Assembly: GCA_026125865.1 (NCBI GenBank)
Contig: JAHCKI010000098.1
Coordinates: 1 to 8,098, forward strand
Source: Rhodospirillales bacterium
GTDB lineage: Bacteria; Pseudomonadota; Alphaproteobacteria; Rhodospirillales; Defluviicoccaceae
Reading direction: 5' to 3'
Length of the DNA: 8,098 nucleotides
Positions within the stretch are counted from its first letter, which is position 1. Each line of letters starts with the position of its first letter. Positions 1 through 5,476 of this stretch are shown here, in pieces. The position numbers were made by a program, and so were the translations under genes. The notes beneath the pieces are model-generated. The model searched no databases. It was not told the origin of the DNA and saw nothing but the letters and a program-made list of their open reading frames with translations.

Positions 1-1
1 G

Positions 2-166
2 GTGAAATTGGAATTGGTGGTCGATGACGGCATGGTGGAGAGGGTTATCGAGGCCATCTCCGCCGCCGCGAAAACCGGGCGGATCGGCGACGGTAAAATC
101 TTTGTTTCCACGGTGGAAGAGGCTATACGAGTACGCACGGGCGAGCGCGGCATCGAAGCGATCTGA
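2..166 (+). CDS. glnB: Nitrogen regulatory protein PII, C-terminal part (gene starts before the window)
   Basis: The frame open from the window edge encodes 55 residues ending at TGA 164-166. It matches the C-terminal half of PII signal proteins, with the family signature around TGRIGDGKIFVS (residues 26-37 of the fragment) and the usual C-terminus RTGERGIEAI. PII proteins are cytosolic trimers that sense 2-oxoglutarate and ATP/ADP. They control glutamine synthetase adenylylation and the NtrB/NtrC system. The T-loop with its uridylylation tyrosine lies upstream and cannot be seen. GlnB is preferred over the paralogue GlnK because glnA follows 154 bases downstream on the same strand, the classic glnBA arrangement of alphaproteobacteria. 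The part present shows no damage. Confidence 0.93.
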   Translation: MKLELVVDDGMVERVIEAISAAAKTGRIGDGKIFVSTVEEAIRVRTGERGIEAI

Positions 167-186
167 ACGCGAGCGTCACGGAACGC

Positions 187-227
187 CCGTTGAGGGCCGG
201 TAGCCGATCATTCAACGGTCATTCAAC
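187..227. repeat. Small inverted and direct repeats in the glnB-glnA spacer
   Basis: CCGTTGA (187-193) and its exact reverse complement TCAACGG (212-218) form a 7-bp inverted repeat with an 18-base spacer that itself contains GGC/GCC. It could fold in RNA, but no T-run follows, so it is not a standard terminator. Overlapping it, TCATTCAAC occurs twice (208-216 and 219-227) with an 11-bp period, about one helical turn. These could be an operator, an mRNA processing structure between glnB and glnA, or chance. Confidence 0.4.
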
Positions 228-253
228 AGATTCACCCGCGAACAAACACGGTC

Positions 254-269
254 GGGCACCAAGCCGGCC
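254..269 (+). promoter_or_regulatory. Possible sigma-54-type promoter before glnA
   Basis: GGGCAC at 254-259 followed by CGGC at 265-268 places the GG (255-256) and GC (267-268) dinucleotides exactly 10 bases apart, as sigma-54 -24/-12 promoters require. The -24 block matches TGGCAC at five of six positions, but the -12 block matches TTGC only at GC. If used, transcription would begin near 280, about 40 bases before glnA. Nitrogen control of glnA by sigma-54 and NtrC is well known. This particular site is an inference from a weak match in GC-rich DNA. Confidence 0.27.
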
Positions 270-320
270 GACGTTCGAGATAGACAACGTTCAGCAAGTC
301 AATACGAGGGGAACGGGTTT

Positions 321-1742
321 ATGTCCTTAGACTGCAAGACGCCCGAAGACGTCCTTCGGGTCCTGAAGGAACAGGAAGTCAAATTCGTCGACCTGCGCTT
401 CACCGATCCCAAGGGGAAGTGGCAGCACCTGACGATGACATCGGAATTCATCGACGACGATTCTTTCGAGGACGGGATCATGTTCGACGGATCGTCCATC
501 GCCGGATGGAAAGCCATCAATGAATCGGATATGGCGCTGATTCCGGATGCCACCACCGCGGTCATGGATCCATTCGCGGCGCAACCGGCGCTGATCCTGT
601 TCTGCGACGTCATGGAGCCATCGACCGGGCAGCCCTATGGCCGCGACCCGCGCTCGCTGGCGAAGAAGGCGCAAACATACCTCGCCTCCACCGGCATCGG
701 CGATACCGCCTATTTTGGACCGGAGCCCGAGTTCTTCGTCTTCGACGACGTCCGATTCGCCGTCGAGATGCACAACTGCTTCTATGAATTCTCGTCCAAC
801 GAAGGCCCCTACGTGACCGGCCGCATCCTGGCCGAAGGCAACGCCGGACACCGTCCGCCGGTCAAGGGCGGCTATTTCCCGGTGCCGCCGGTGGATGCGT
901 CCCACGACCTGCGCGCCGAGATGGTCTCGGTCATGCAGGAAATGGGCCTGAGCATGGACAAGCACCACCACGAGGTCGCGCCGAGCCAGCATGAGCTGGG
1001 CCTTACCTTCCAGGAATTGGTGCGCGCCGCCGACCATGTGCAGATCTACAAATACTGTACGCACATGGTGGCGCACACCTACGGCAAGACCGCGACCTTC
1101 ATGCCGAAGCCGGTGGCCGGCGACAATGGTTCGGGAATGCACACCCACCAGTCCATCTGGAAAGACGGCAAGCCGGCTTTCGCGGGCACCGGGTACGCGG
1201 ACCTGTCCGAGACGGCGTTGTATTACATCGGCGGCATTATCAAGCACGCCAAGGCCATCAATGCTTTCACAAACCCATCAACCAACAGCTACAAGCGGTT
1301 GATCCCGGGCTTCGAAGCGCCCGTGCTGCTGGCCTACTCGGCCCGCAACCGGTCGGCGTCATGTCGCATCCCGTTCAGCACCAGCCCCAAGGGTAAACGC
1401 GTCGAGGTTCGGTTCCCCGATCCCACCGCCAATCCCTACCTTGGCTTCGCGGCCATGCTGATGGCCGGTCTTGACGGTATCCAAAACAAGATCCATCCGG
1501 GCGATCCGATGGACAAGAACCTCTACGACCTGCCGCCGGAAGAGCTGCAGGGCGTACCCACTGTTTGCGGTTCTTTGCGTGAGGCGTTGGACTCTCTCGA
1601 TGCCGACCGGGACTTTCTCAAGAAGGGCGATGTCTTCACCGACGACTTGATCGACGGTTACATCACCCTCAAGTGGGAAGATGTATACAACTTCGAACAC
1701 ACGCCACATCCGGTCGAGTGGCAGATGTATTACTCGTCCTGA
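321..1742 (+). CDS. glnA: Glutamine synthetase, type I (GSI-beta)
   Basis: This 473-residue protein catalyses ATP-dependent condensation of ammonia with glutamate to glutamine. In this family it works as a cytosolic dodecamer. Visible landmarks in order are the beta-grasp motif FDGSSIAGW (residues 55-63), the metal-binding GPEPEFFVFD with E135 and E137, HHHEVAPSQHE (from 215), the ATP/metal segment NGSGMHTHQS with H274, NRSASCRIP, EVRFPDPTANPYL, and NLYDLPPEE. In the last motif Y402 corresponds to the tyrosine adenylylated by GlnE, so activity is probably controlled by adenylylation under PII. Length is close to the roughly 470 residues usual for the family. The ATG at 321 is supported by a purine-rich ribosome site, GAGGGGA (306-312), and by the expected N-terminus. 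The gene follows glnB in the same direction and ends in a strong terminator, which suggests a glnBA transcription unit. Confidence 0.98.
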   Translation: MSLDCKTPEDVLRVLKEQEVKFVDLRFTDPKGKWQHLTMTSEFIDDDSFEDGIMFDGSSIAGWKAINESDMALIPDATTAVMDPFAAQPALILFCDVMEPSTGQPYGRDPRSLAKKAQTYLASTGIGDTAYFGPEPEFFVFDDVRFAVEMHNCFYEFSSNEGPYVTGRILAEGNAGHRPPVKGGYFPVPPVDASHDLRAEMVSVMQEMGLSMDKHHHEVAPSQHELGLTFQELVRAADHVQIYKYCTHMVAHTYGKTATFMPKPVAGDNGSGMHTHQSIWKDGKPAFAGTGYADLSETALYYIGGIIKHAKAINAFTNPSTNSYKRLIPGFEAPVLLAYSARNRSASCRIPFSTSPKGKRVEVRFPDPTANPYLGFAAMLMAGLDGIQNKIHPGDPMDKNLYDLPPEELQGVPTVCGSLREALDSLDADRDFLKKGDVFTDDLIDGYITLKWEDVYNFEHTPHPVEWQMYYSS

Positions 1743-1772
1743 ATAGTTGCTCCTACCTTCATTGAACCTGGA

Positions 1773-1798
1773 CCCCGCCTTTTGGCGGGGTTTCTTTT
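1773..1798 (+). terminator. Intrinsic terminator of glnA
   Basis: CCCCGCC (1773-1779), loop TTTT and GGCGGGG (1784-1790) form a perfect 7-bp GC stem followed by TTTCTTTT (1791-1798). It begins 30 bases after the glnA stop. On the opposite strand the hairpin is not followed by a T-run, so it should end glnA transcripts but not those of the convergent cysH operon. Confidence 0.93.
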
Positions 1799-1858
1799 CA
1801 ATGACAGGGATGTTTTTGGTAGCGTGAATGGATTGCCGCACTCGATACGGGAGTGCCG

Positions 1859-2632
1859 TCAAATACCGCTATCGAGGCTTTTCCATTTGCCGATGGGCAG
1901 GTGAATGCCGCATTCGGTTTTTTCGCTGCCACGCCAGCGGCCGGCGCGTACGTCCTCGCCCGGGCGCACCCGGTCGGTGCACGGCATGCAACCGACGGAT
2001 AGAAAGCCGTCCTCGACCAGCGGGTGTCGCGGCAGGTCGTGGACCTCGAAATAGGCGTTTATGTCGTCCGGGGACCAGCCGGCAAGGGGATTGAGCTTAA
2101 CGCGGCCCTCGGAATCCGCCTCGATCACCGGCAATCCCTTACGCGCGCCGCCGTGGTACCCCTTGCGTCCTGAAATCTGGGCGTCGAAACCGACGAGTGC
2201 GCGCCGCAGCGGCTCCACCTTGCGGATGTAGCAGCACATATCGGAATTGCCGTACCACAGCACGCCGTCCCCATCCAAGTCGGCGATTCGTTGCGGGTCC
2301 GGGGTGACGGTGTGGACATCAGATAGCCCCAGGCGTTCCACAAGCGTGTCGCGGTAGCGTAGGGTCTCACCGAACATCTTGCCGGTATTGAGGAAGACGA
2401 CCGGTGTCGCCGGGTCGATTTGCGCCACCATGTGCAGGAGGACAGCCGCCTCTGCGCCAAACGAGGAGACGAGGGCAATGCGCCCACGAAACTCGCGCCG
2501 GATCATGGCTGTCAGCAACACCTGGGCATCGGCGCTCCCATAACGCCGAAGCAGATCCCCTACCCGTTCCGCCAACACTTGATGCGGTTCGGATTCGTCC
2601 CACCTGAGGGCCGCGGCGCCGGCGCCGCTCAT
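1859..2632 (-). CDS. cysH: Adenylyl-sulfate (APS) reductase, iron-sulfur type
   Basis: The predicted 257-residue cytosolic enzyme reduces adenosine 5'-phosphosulfate to sulfite and AMP, with thioredoxin as reductant, in assimilatory sulfate reduction. Seen in order: a PP-loop nucleotide-binding motif around SSFGAE (56-61), FLNTGKMFGET (80-90), the Cys pair C133-C134 in DMCCYIRKVEPL, SGRKGYHGG, KLNPLAGWS, C215-M-P-C218, and the C-terminal catalytic motif ECGIH with C241. The CC...CxxC set that ligates a [4Fe-4S] cluster marks the APS-using branch, not the cluster-free PAPS reductases. The chosen ATG forms an ATGA overlap with the DUF934 stop. The frame stays open for 33 more codons upstream, but that stretch lies inside DUF934 and does not resemble the family. 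The gene is last in the operon and faces glnA. No convincing terminator follows it. Confidence 0.95.
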   Translation of the reverse strand: MSGAGAAALRWDESEPHQVLAERVGDLLRRYGSADAQVLLTAMIRREFRGRIALVSSFGAEAAVLLHMVAQIDPATPVVFLNTGKMFGETLRYRDTLVERLGLSDVHTVTPDPQRIADLDGDGVLWYGNSDMCCYIRKVEPLRRALVGFDAQISGRKGYHGGARKGLPVIEADSEGRVKLNPLAGWSPDDINAYFEVHDLPRHPLVEDGFLSVGCMPCTDRVRPGEDVRAGRWRGSEKTECGIHLPIGKWKSLDSGI

Positions 2633-3132
2633 TCCGCCGCTACCCCGTAATGACGGCGACGCACCACCGAGGCGCGGACGTCGACAGCGGTTTGATACCA
2701 CACCGAGATTTCGCACATGGCCTTGTGCCAAGCCGCGGCGTCATCGGACTTGTTGATCTCGAAAGCATCGAAGCCGCAACGATGCATGAACATGAACTGA
2801 TCGCGCAGAACGTTGCCGACGGCGCGCAACTCGCCCCTAAAACCATACCGCTGGCGCAGAAGCCGCGCCGTCGAATAGGCGCGGCCGTCGCGGAAGCTGG
2901 GGAACTCGATGGCGATCAACGCCAGATGCGAGAGATCGTTTGCGATCTCCGGCGCCAACTGGGAACTAGACAGACGAACACCGACAGGCTCGCCGCGGGC
3001 CTTAAGCTCCGCGCCGTCGGCGCGCCAACGCTCCAGCGAGACAATCACCTGGCCATTGGCCGGCACCGGCATGTCGTCGGGGATCGTGATCCAAGGGTCG
3101 GTTGTGACGTGTCCGTTCTTAATGAGCGGCAT
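2629..3132 (-). CDS. DUF934 family protein, sulfite reductase partner
   Basis: This 167-residue protein resembles the DUF934 family, which is found beside siroheme sulfite reductase genes in many proteobacteria. Recognisable features are EFPSFRDGRAYS (about 76-87), the arginine-rich segment RLLRQRYGFRGELRAVGNVLRDQF (90-113) and FMHRCGFDAFEI (115-126). There is no signal peptide or membrane segment, so it is probably cytosolic. Its biochemical role is not established. Its fixed position between cysI and cysH suggests help with sulfite reduction, for instance as an assembly or electron-transfer partner, which is inference. The start at MPLIKN is favoured by AAGGAG (3140-3145) seven bases upstream. 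An upstream extension of the frame would lie wholly inside cysI. The gene overlaps the end of cysI by 14 bases and the start of cysH by four, so its translation is probably coupled to both. Confidence 0.9.
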   Translation of the reverse strand: MPLIKNGHVTTDPWITIPDDMPVPANGQVIVSLERWRADGAELKARGEPVGVRLSSSQLAPEIANDLSHLALIAIEFPSFRDGRAYSTARLLRQRYGFRGELRAVGNVLRDQFMFMHRCGFDAFEINKSDDAAAWHKAMCEISVWYQTAVDVRASVVRRRHYGVAAE

Positions 3133-4777
3133 AGAGTTTCTCCTTGAATGGCGAAGGGCCGACACGGCGGTAGGTGTCGAGGAAATGCTCGCCATTGATG
3201 CGGTTGGCCAAATAGGTTTCAACGATGGTCTCGACCGCGTCCACAACCTCGTCCGAGGCGAAGGCGGGGCCGATCAAGCCGCCGATGGCGGCGTGCTCGG
3301 AGGCGTCGCCACCAAGTGTAATCTGGTAGAACTCCTCGCCTTTCTTATCGACGCCGAGGATGCCGATGTGGCCGACGTGGTGATGGCCGCAGGAATTGAT
3401 GCAGCCGGAAATCTTTATTTTCAGATCGCCGATGTCGTGCGCGCGCTCGGTTTCGGCAAAACGCGTCGAAATCCGCTGCGCCACCGGGATCGAGCGAGCA
3501 GTCGCCAGGGCGCAATAGTCCATGCCGGGGCAGGCGATGATGTCGCTGACCAGCCCGATATTGGCGGTCGCCAGACCCTGGGCCTCCAAGGCTTGCCACA
3601 AAGCGAACAGGTCTTCTTGCCGTACGTGAGGCAGGATCAGGTTCTGCTCGTGGGTGACACGGATTTCCCCGAAACTGTATTGGTCGGCAAGATCGGCGAT
3701 GGCATCCATTTGCTCGGCAGAGACGTCTCCGGGCACCCCACCCACCGGCTTCAGCGATAGATTGACGATGGCGTAGCCCGGTTGGCGATGGGGGAACAGG
3801 TTGCTGCGCGCCCATGCGGCGAACGCCGGCGTCGCCGTTTTGGCGGCTTCGAACCCTTGATCAACGTCCGGCAGGGGGTCGAACGGCGGCGGCCGGAAGT
3901 AGGCCCGGATACGCTCCAACTCGCCCGGCGGCAGGTCGACCAACTCGTCGCGGACCTGCTCCCATTCTTCCTCAACCAAACCGGAAAATTTTTCAATACC
4001 AATCTCGTGCACGAGAATTTTGATGCGCGCTTTGAACATGTTGTCACGCCTGCCGAACTGGTTGTAGACGCGCAGGATGGCTTCCAGATAGGACAACAAG
4101 TACTGTTTCGGCAAAAAGGCGCGGACGGTTTTGGCGATCATCGGCGTACGCCCCTGCCCGCCTCCGACCATCACCTCGAAACCTATCTCGCCGGCATCGT
4201 TCCTGACCATGCGCAGCCCGATATCGTGTACCGCGATGGCGGCGCGATCGCTCGGCGCGCCGGTAACGGCGATTTTGAATTTGCGCGGCAGAAAAGAAAA
4301 CTCGGGGTGCAGGCTGGACCATTGGCGGACGATTTCGGCGTAAATGCGCGGATCCTCGATCTCGTCGGCTGCCGCGCCGGCAAAGTGATCGGCGGTCACG
4401 TTGCGAATGCAGTTGCCGCTGGTCTGGATCGCGTGCATTTCCACATCCGCCAGATCCATCAGCAGGTCGGGCAGTTCGGCCAAAGACGGCCAGTTGTACT
4501 GGATGTTCTGACGGGTGGTGAAGTGACCATAACCACGGTCGTAGCGGCGCGCCACATGGGCCAGTCGCCGCATCTGCCGCGACGATAGGGTGCCATAGGG
4601 AATGGCCACCCGCAGCATGTAGGCGTGGAGCTGAAGATAGACACCATTCATCAGCCGGAGCGGCTTGAACTCGTCCTCGCTCAGTTCCCCCGACAGGCGC
4701 CGGCTCACCTGGTCGCGGAACTGGGCGACCCGTTCCTCCACCAACGTCCGATCGAATTCGTCGTAGCGGTACATCAT
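3119..4777 (-). CDS. cysI: Assimilatory sulfite reductase, siroheme/[4Fe-4S] subunit
   Basis: The 552-residue protein belongs to the nitrite/sulfite reductase hemoprotein family and is predicted to carry out the six-electron reduction of sulfite to sulfide in the cytosol. Early motifs include RLMNGVYLQLHAYMLRVAIPYG, GHFTTRQNIQYNW and TSGNCIRNVTADHFAG, of the ferredoxin-like half-domain. The coupled siroheme/[4Fe-4S] centre is bound by C416 and C422 (CPGMDYC) and C459 and C463 (CINSC). Length fits the family. Nitrite reductase activity cannot be excluded from sequence alone, but linkage to cysH, DUF934 and DUF2849 argues for sulfite. No CysJ-like flavoprotein is in view, so the electron donor (ferredoxin or a distant reductase) is unknown. 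The first ATG forms an ATGA overlap with the DUF2849 stop; a second ATG follows immediately at 4774, so the true start could be either. Confidence 0.95.
   Translation of the reverse strand: MMYRYDEFDRTLVEERVAQFRDQVSRRLSGELSEDEFKPLRLMNGVYLQLHAYMLRVAIPYGTLSSRQMRRLAHVARRYDRGYGHFTTRQNIQYNWPSLAELPDLLMDLADVEMHAIQTSGNCIRNVTADHFAGAAADEIEDPRIYAEIVRQWSSLHPEFSFLPRKFKIAVTGAPSDRAAIAVHDIGLRMVRNDAGEIGFEVMVGGGQGRTPMIAKTVRAFLPKQYLLSYLEAILRVYNQFGRRDNMFKARIKILVHEIGIEKFSGLVEEEWEQVRDELVDLPPGELERIRAYFRPPPFDPLPDVDQGFEAAKTATPAFAAWARSNLFPHRQPGYAIVNLSLKPVGGVPGDVSAEQMDAIADLADQYSFGEIRVTHEQNLILPHVRQEDLFALWQALEAQGLATANIGLVSDIIACPGMDYCALATARSIPVAQRISTRFAETERAHDIGDLKIKISGCINSCGHHHVGHIGILGVDKKGEEFYQITLGGDASEHAAIGGLIGPAFASDEVVDAVETIVETYLANRINGEHFLDTYRRVGPSPFKEKLYAAH
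3140..3145 (-). promoter_or_regulatory. Ribosome binding site for the DUF934 gene inside cysI
   Basis: On the minus strand AAGGAG lies seven bases before the ATG at 3132 and within the last codons of cysI. It is the best Shine-Dalgarno match in the operon. It decides the DUF934 start and suggests this gene can load ribosomes itself, while cysH and cysI rely more on stop-start overlap. Confidence 0.8.
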
Positions 4778-5103
4778 GAATTCCCGAAATGGGTGGTGAT
4801 CGATCGACCGGAACGATCCGTCACGATATCCGGACGGACCGACGGTCCCAGCGCGCGTATGGCCTCGCGATAGCGCACCGGCAGAATGTCACCATCATCT
4901 TTGTGGGTCACCTGGATCAGGTAGGGCTCGACGACAACCTGCTCCGCCACCGCCCTTTCGGCGCGCAGCAGCAACGCCGTGGCGGAGTCCTTGTCATGGG
5001 CGACGGCCCCATCCGCAATAGTCTCGGACCACCCGCCTTGGCTTGTGAAGTAGACGACCTGCCCGTCGGCGAGGCGGTTGGCTGTCACCACCTGTGCATT
5101 CAT
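4774..5103 (-). CDS. DUF2849 family protein, first gene of the sulfur operon
   Basis: This small 109-residue soluble protein resembles DUF2849, a family usually encoded directly before cysI in alphaproteobacteria, often after cysG. Features seen are VVTANRLADGQVVYF (5-19), an alanine- and glutamate-rich helix in the middle, EPYLIQV (about 61-67), and REAIRALGPSVRPDI near the end. The molecular function of the family is not established to my knowledge. Its constant linkage suggests a role in sulfite reductase maturation or activity, which is inference. The ATG at 5103 is supported by GGAG (5111-5114) seven bases upstream. Its stop overlaps the cysI start as ATGA. Here it is the first gene after an AT-rich promoter region, so cysG is not part of this transcript. 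Confidence 0.9.
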   Translation of the reverse strand: MNAQVVTANRLADGQVVYFTSQGGWSETIADGAVAHDKDSATALLLRAERAVAEQVVVEPYLIQVTHKDDGDILPVRYREAIRALGPSVRPDIVTDRSGRSITTHFGNS

Positions 5104-5149
5104 CGTTTTGCTCCGGAAACGCCGCCCTCAAATCCAGCGGCACACCTTA

Positions 5150-5176
5150 TTTTTACACAAAAGATATCCGTGTCAA
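5150..5176 (-). promoter_or_regulatory. Candidate promoter of the sulfur operon
   Basis: On the minus strand a perfect TTGACA (5176-5171) is followed 15 bases later by TAAAAA (5155-5150), which matches TATAAT at four of six positions. Transcription would start near 5143, giving a leader of about 40 bases before the DUF2849 ATG. The -35 box is ideal; the -10 box is weak and the spacer short. This fits a promoter that needs an activator, but the exact -10 is uncertain. Confidence 0.45.
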
Positions 5177-5196
5177 TGGTGAATTATCACTATTGA
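5173..5196. promoter_or_regulatory. 24-bp inverted repeat, likely operator of the sulfur operon
   Basis: The arms TCAATGGTGA (5173-5182) and TCACTATTGA (5187-5196) are reverse complements at nine of ten positions, separated by ATTA. The repeat overlaps the TTGACA box of the candidate promoter, and its centre (5184.5) falls at about -41 from the inferred start site. That suits either a repressor that blocks RNA polymerase or an activator that touches it. There is no T-run and it lies upstream of the inferred transcript, so a terminator is unlikely. The regulator is unknown; a LysR-type, Rrf2-type or CRP/FNR-type protein are all possible. Confidence 0.55.
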
Positions 5197-5201
5197 AATG
5201 T

Positions 5202-5230
5202 AATATATATGTATACTACAATATATATGT
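5202..5230. repeat. Two 11-bp AT-rich direct repeats upstream of the sulfur promoter
   Basis: AATATATATGT occurs at 5202-5212 and again at 5220-5230, an 18-bp period, with the palindrome GTATAC (5211-5216) between them. They sit in the only strongly AT-rich stretch of the window (about 5140-5240), directly upstream of the 24-bp inverted repeat with respect to the sulfur operon. They could be an UP-element, a curved or easily melted segment, or tandem protein sites. Low-complexity chance is also possible. Confidence 0.5.
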
Positions 5231-5304
5231 GTTGATAAGTTCGAACGATGGTTTTTTTGACGCAACGCTTGGACCGGCGATGGCACCATGGATATCCTGG
5301 CGCC

Positions 5305-5472
5305 ATGCGTCGCCCTGTGGTCATTGCCAGTTTGGTGTTCGGTGTTCCGGCTATCGCTTTGACGGTGTCGCCGGGCCTTCGCGCCGCCGCGCTCGATTTG
5401 GTGCGCGTCGTCCACAGCGCCTTTGTCGTCATCTACATCGACGCAGGTAACTTCATCGCCGGGTGTTTTTAG
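5305..5472 (+). CDS. Possible small hydrophobic protein, 55 residues
   Basis: I do not recognise this ORF. It begins MRRPVVIASLVFGVPAI, which looks like a positively charged N-terminus followed by a membrane segment (about residues 4-21). A second moderately hydrophobic stretch (about 34-55) runs to the C-terminus. Third codon positions are mostly G or C, as expected for a coding frame in this genome. Against it, no clear Shine-Dalgarno site precedes the ATG at 5305; the frame is also open from an ATG at 5248, but the added codons look less coding-like. It is divergent from the sulfur operon and ends four bases before the convergent transporter gene. It could be a small membrane protein or a chance frame. 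Apart from it, 5104-5476 holds only the promoter elements listed. Confidence 0.35.
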   Translation: MRRPVVIASLVFGVPAIALTVSPGLRAAALDLVRVVHSAFVVIYIDAGNFIAGCF

Positions 5473-5476
5473 AGCC

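Noticed and set aside
327..1247. 306-codon open frame antisense to glnA
   Set aside because: It lies wholly opposite a highly conserved enzyme gene, has low-complexity Arg/His/Val-rich composition typical of antisense frames in GC-rich DNA, and resembles no family.
1838..1856. GCACTC/GAGTGC hairpin just after cysH
   Set aside because: Six-base stem with a 7-base loop and no T-run on the minus strand; too weak to call a cysH terminator.
2909..3760. 283-codon open frame on the + strand across DUF934 and cysI
   Set aside because: It crosses two real minus-strand genes and their overlap; its product has no family resemblance.
3782..4588. 268-codon open frame antisense to cysI
   Set aside because: It is the complement of conserved sulfite reductase codons with no recognisable domain or ribosome site.
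5104..5170. Riboswitch or attenuator leader of the sulfur operon
   Set aside because: The inferred leader is only about 40 bases and I see no conserved SAM- or cysteine-related RNA structure in it.
5202..5230. AT-rich repeats as a CRISPR or origin of replication
   Set aside because: Only two 11-bp units with a 7-bp gap, no spacers, no DnaA-box cluster and no cas or replication genes nearby.
5094..5450. 118-codon + strand frame through the sulfur promoter region
   Set aside because: It starts inside the DUF2849 gene, runs through the AT-rich control region and has a Cys/Arg-rich composition typical of a chance frame; the 5305 frame has better coding character.
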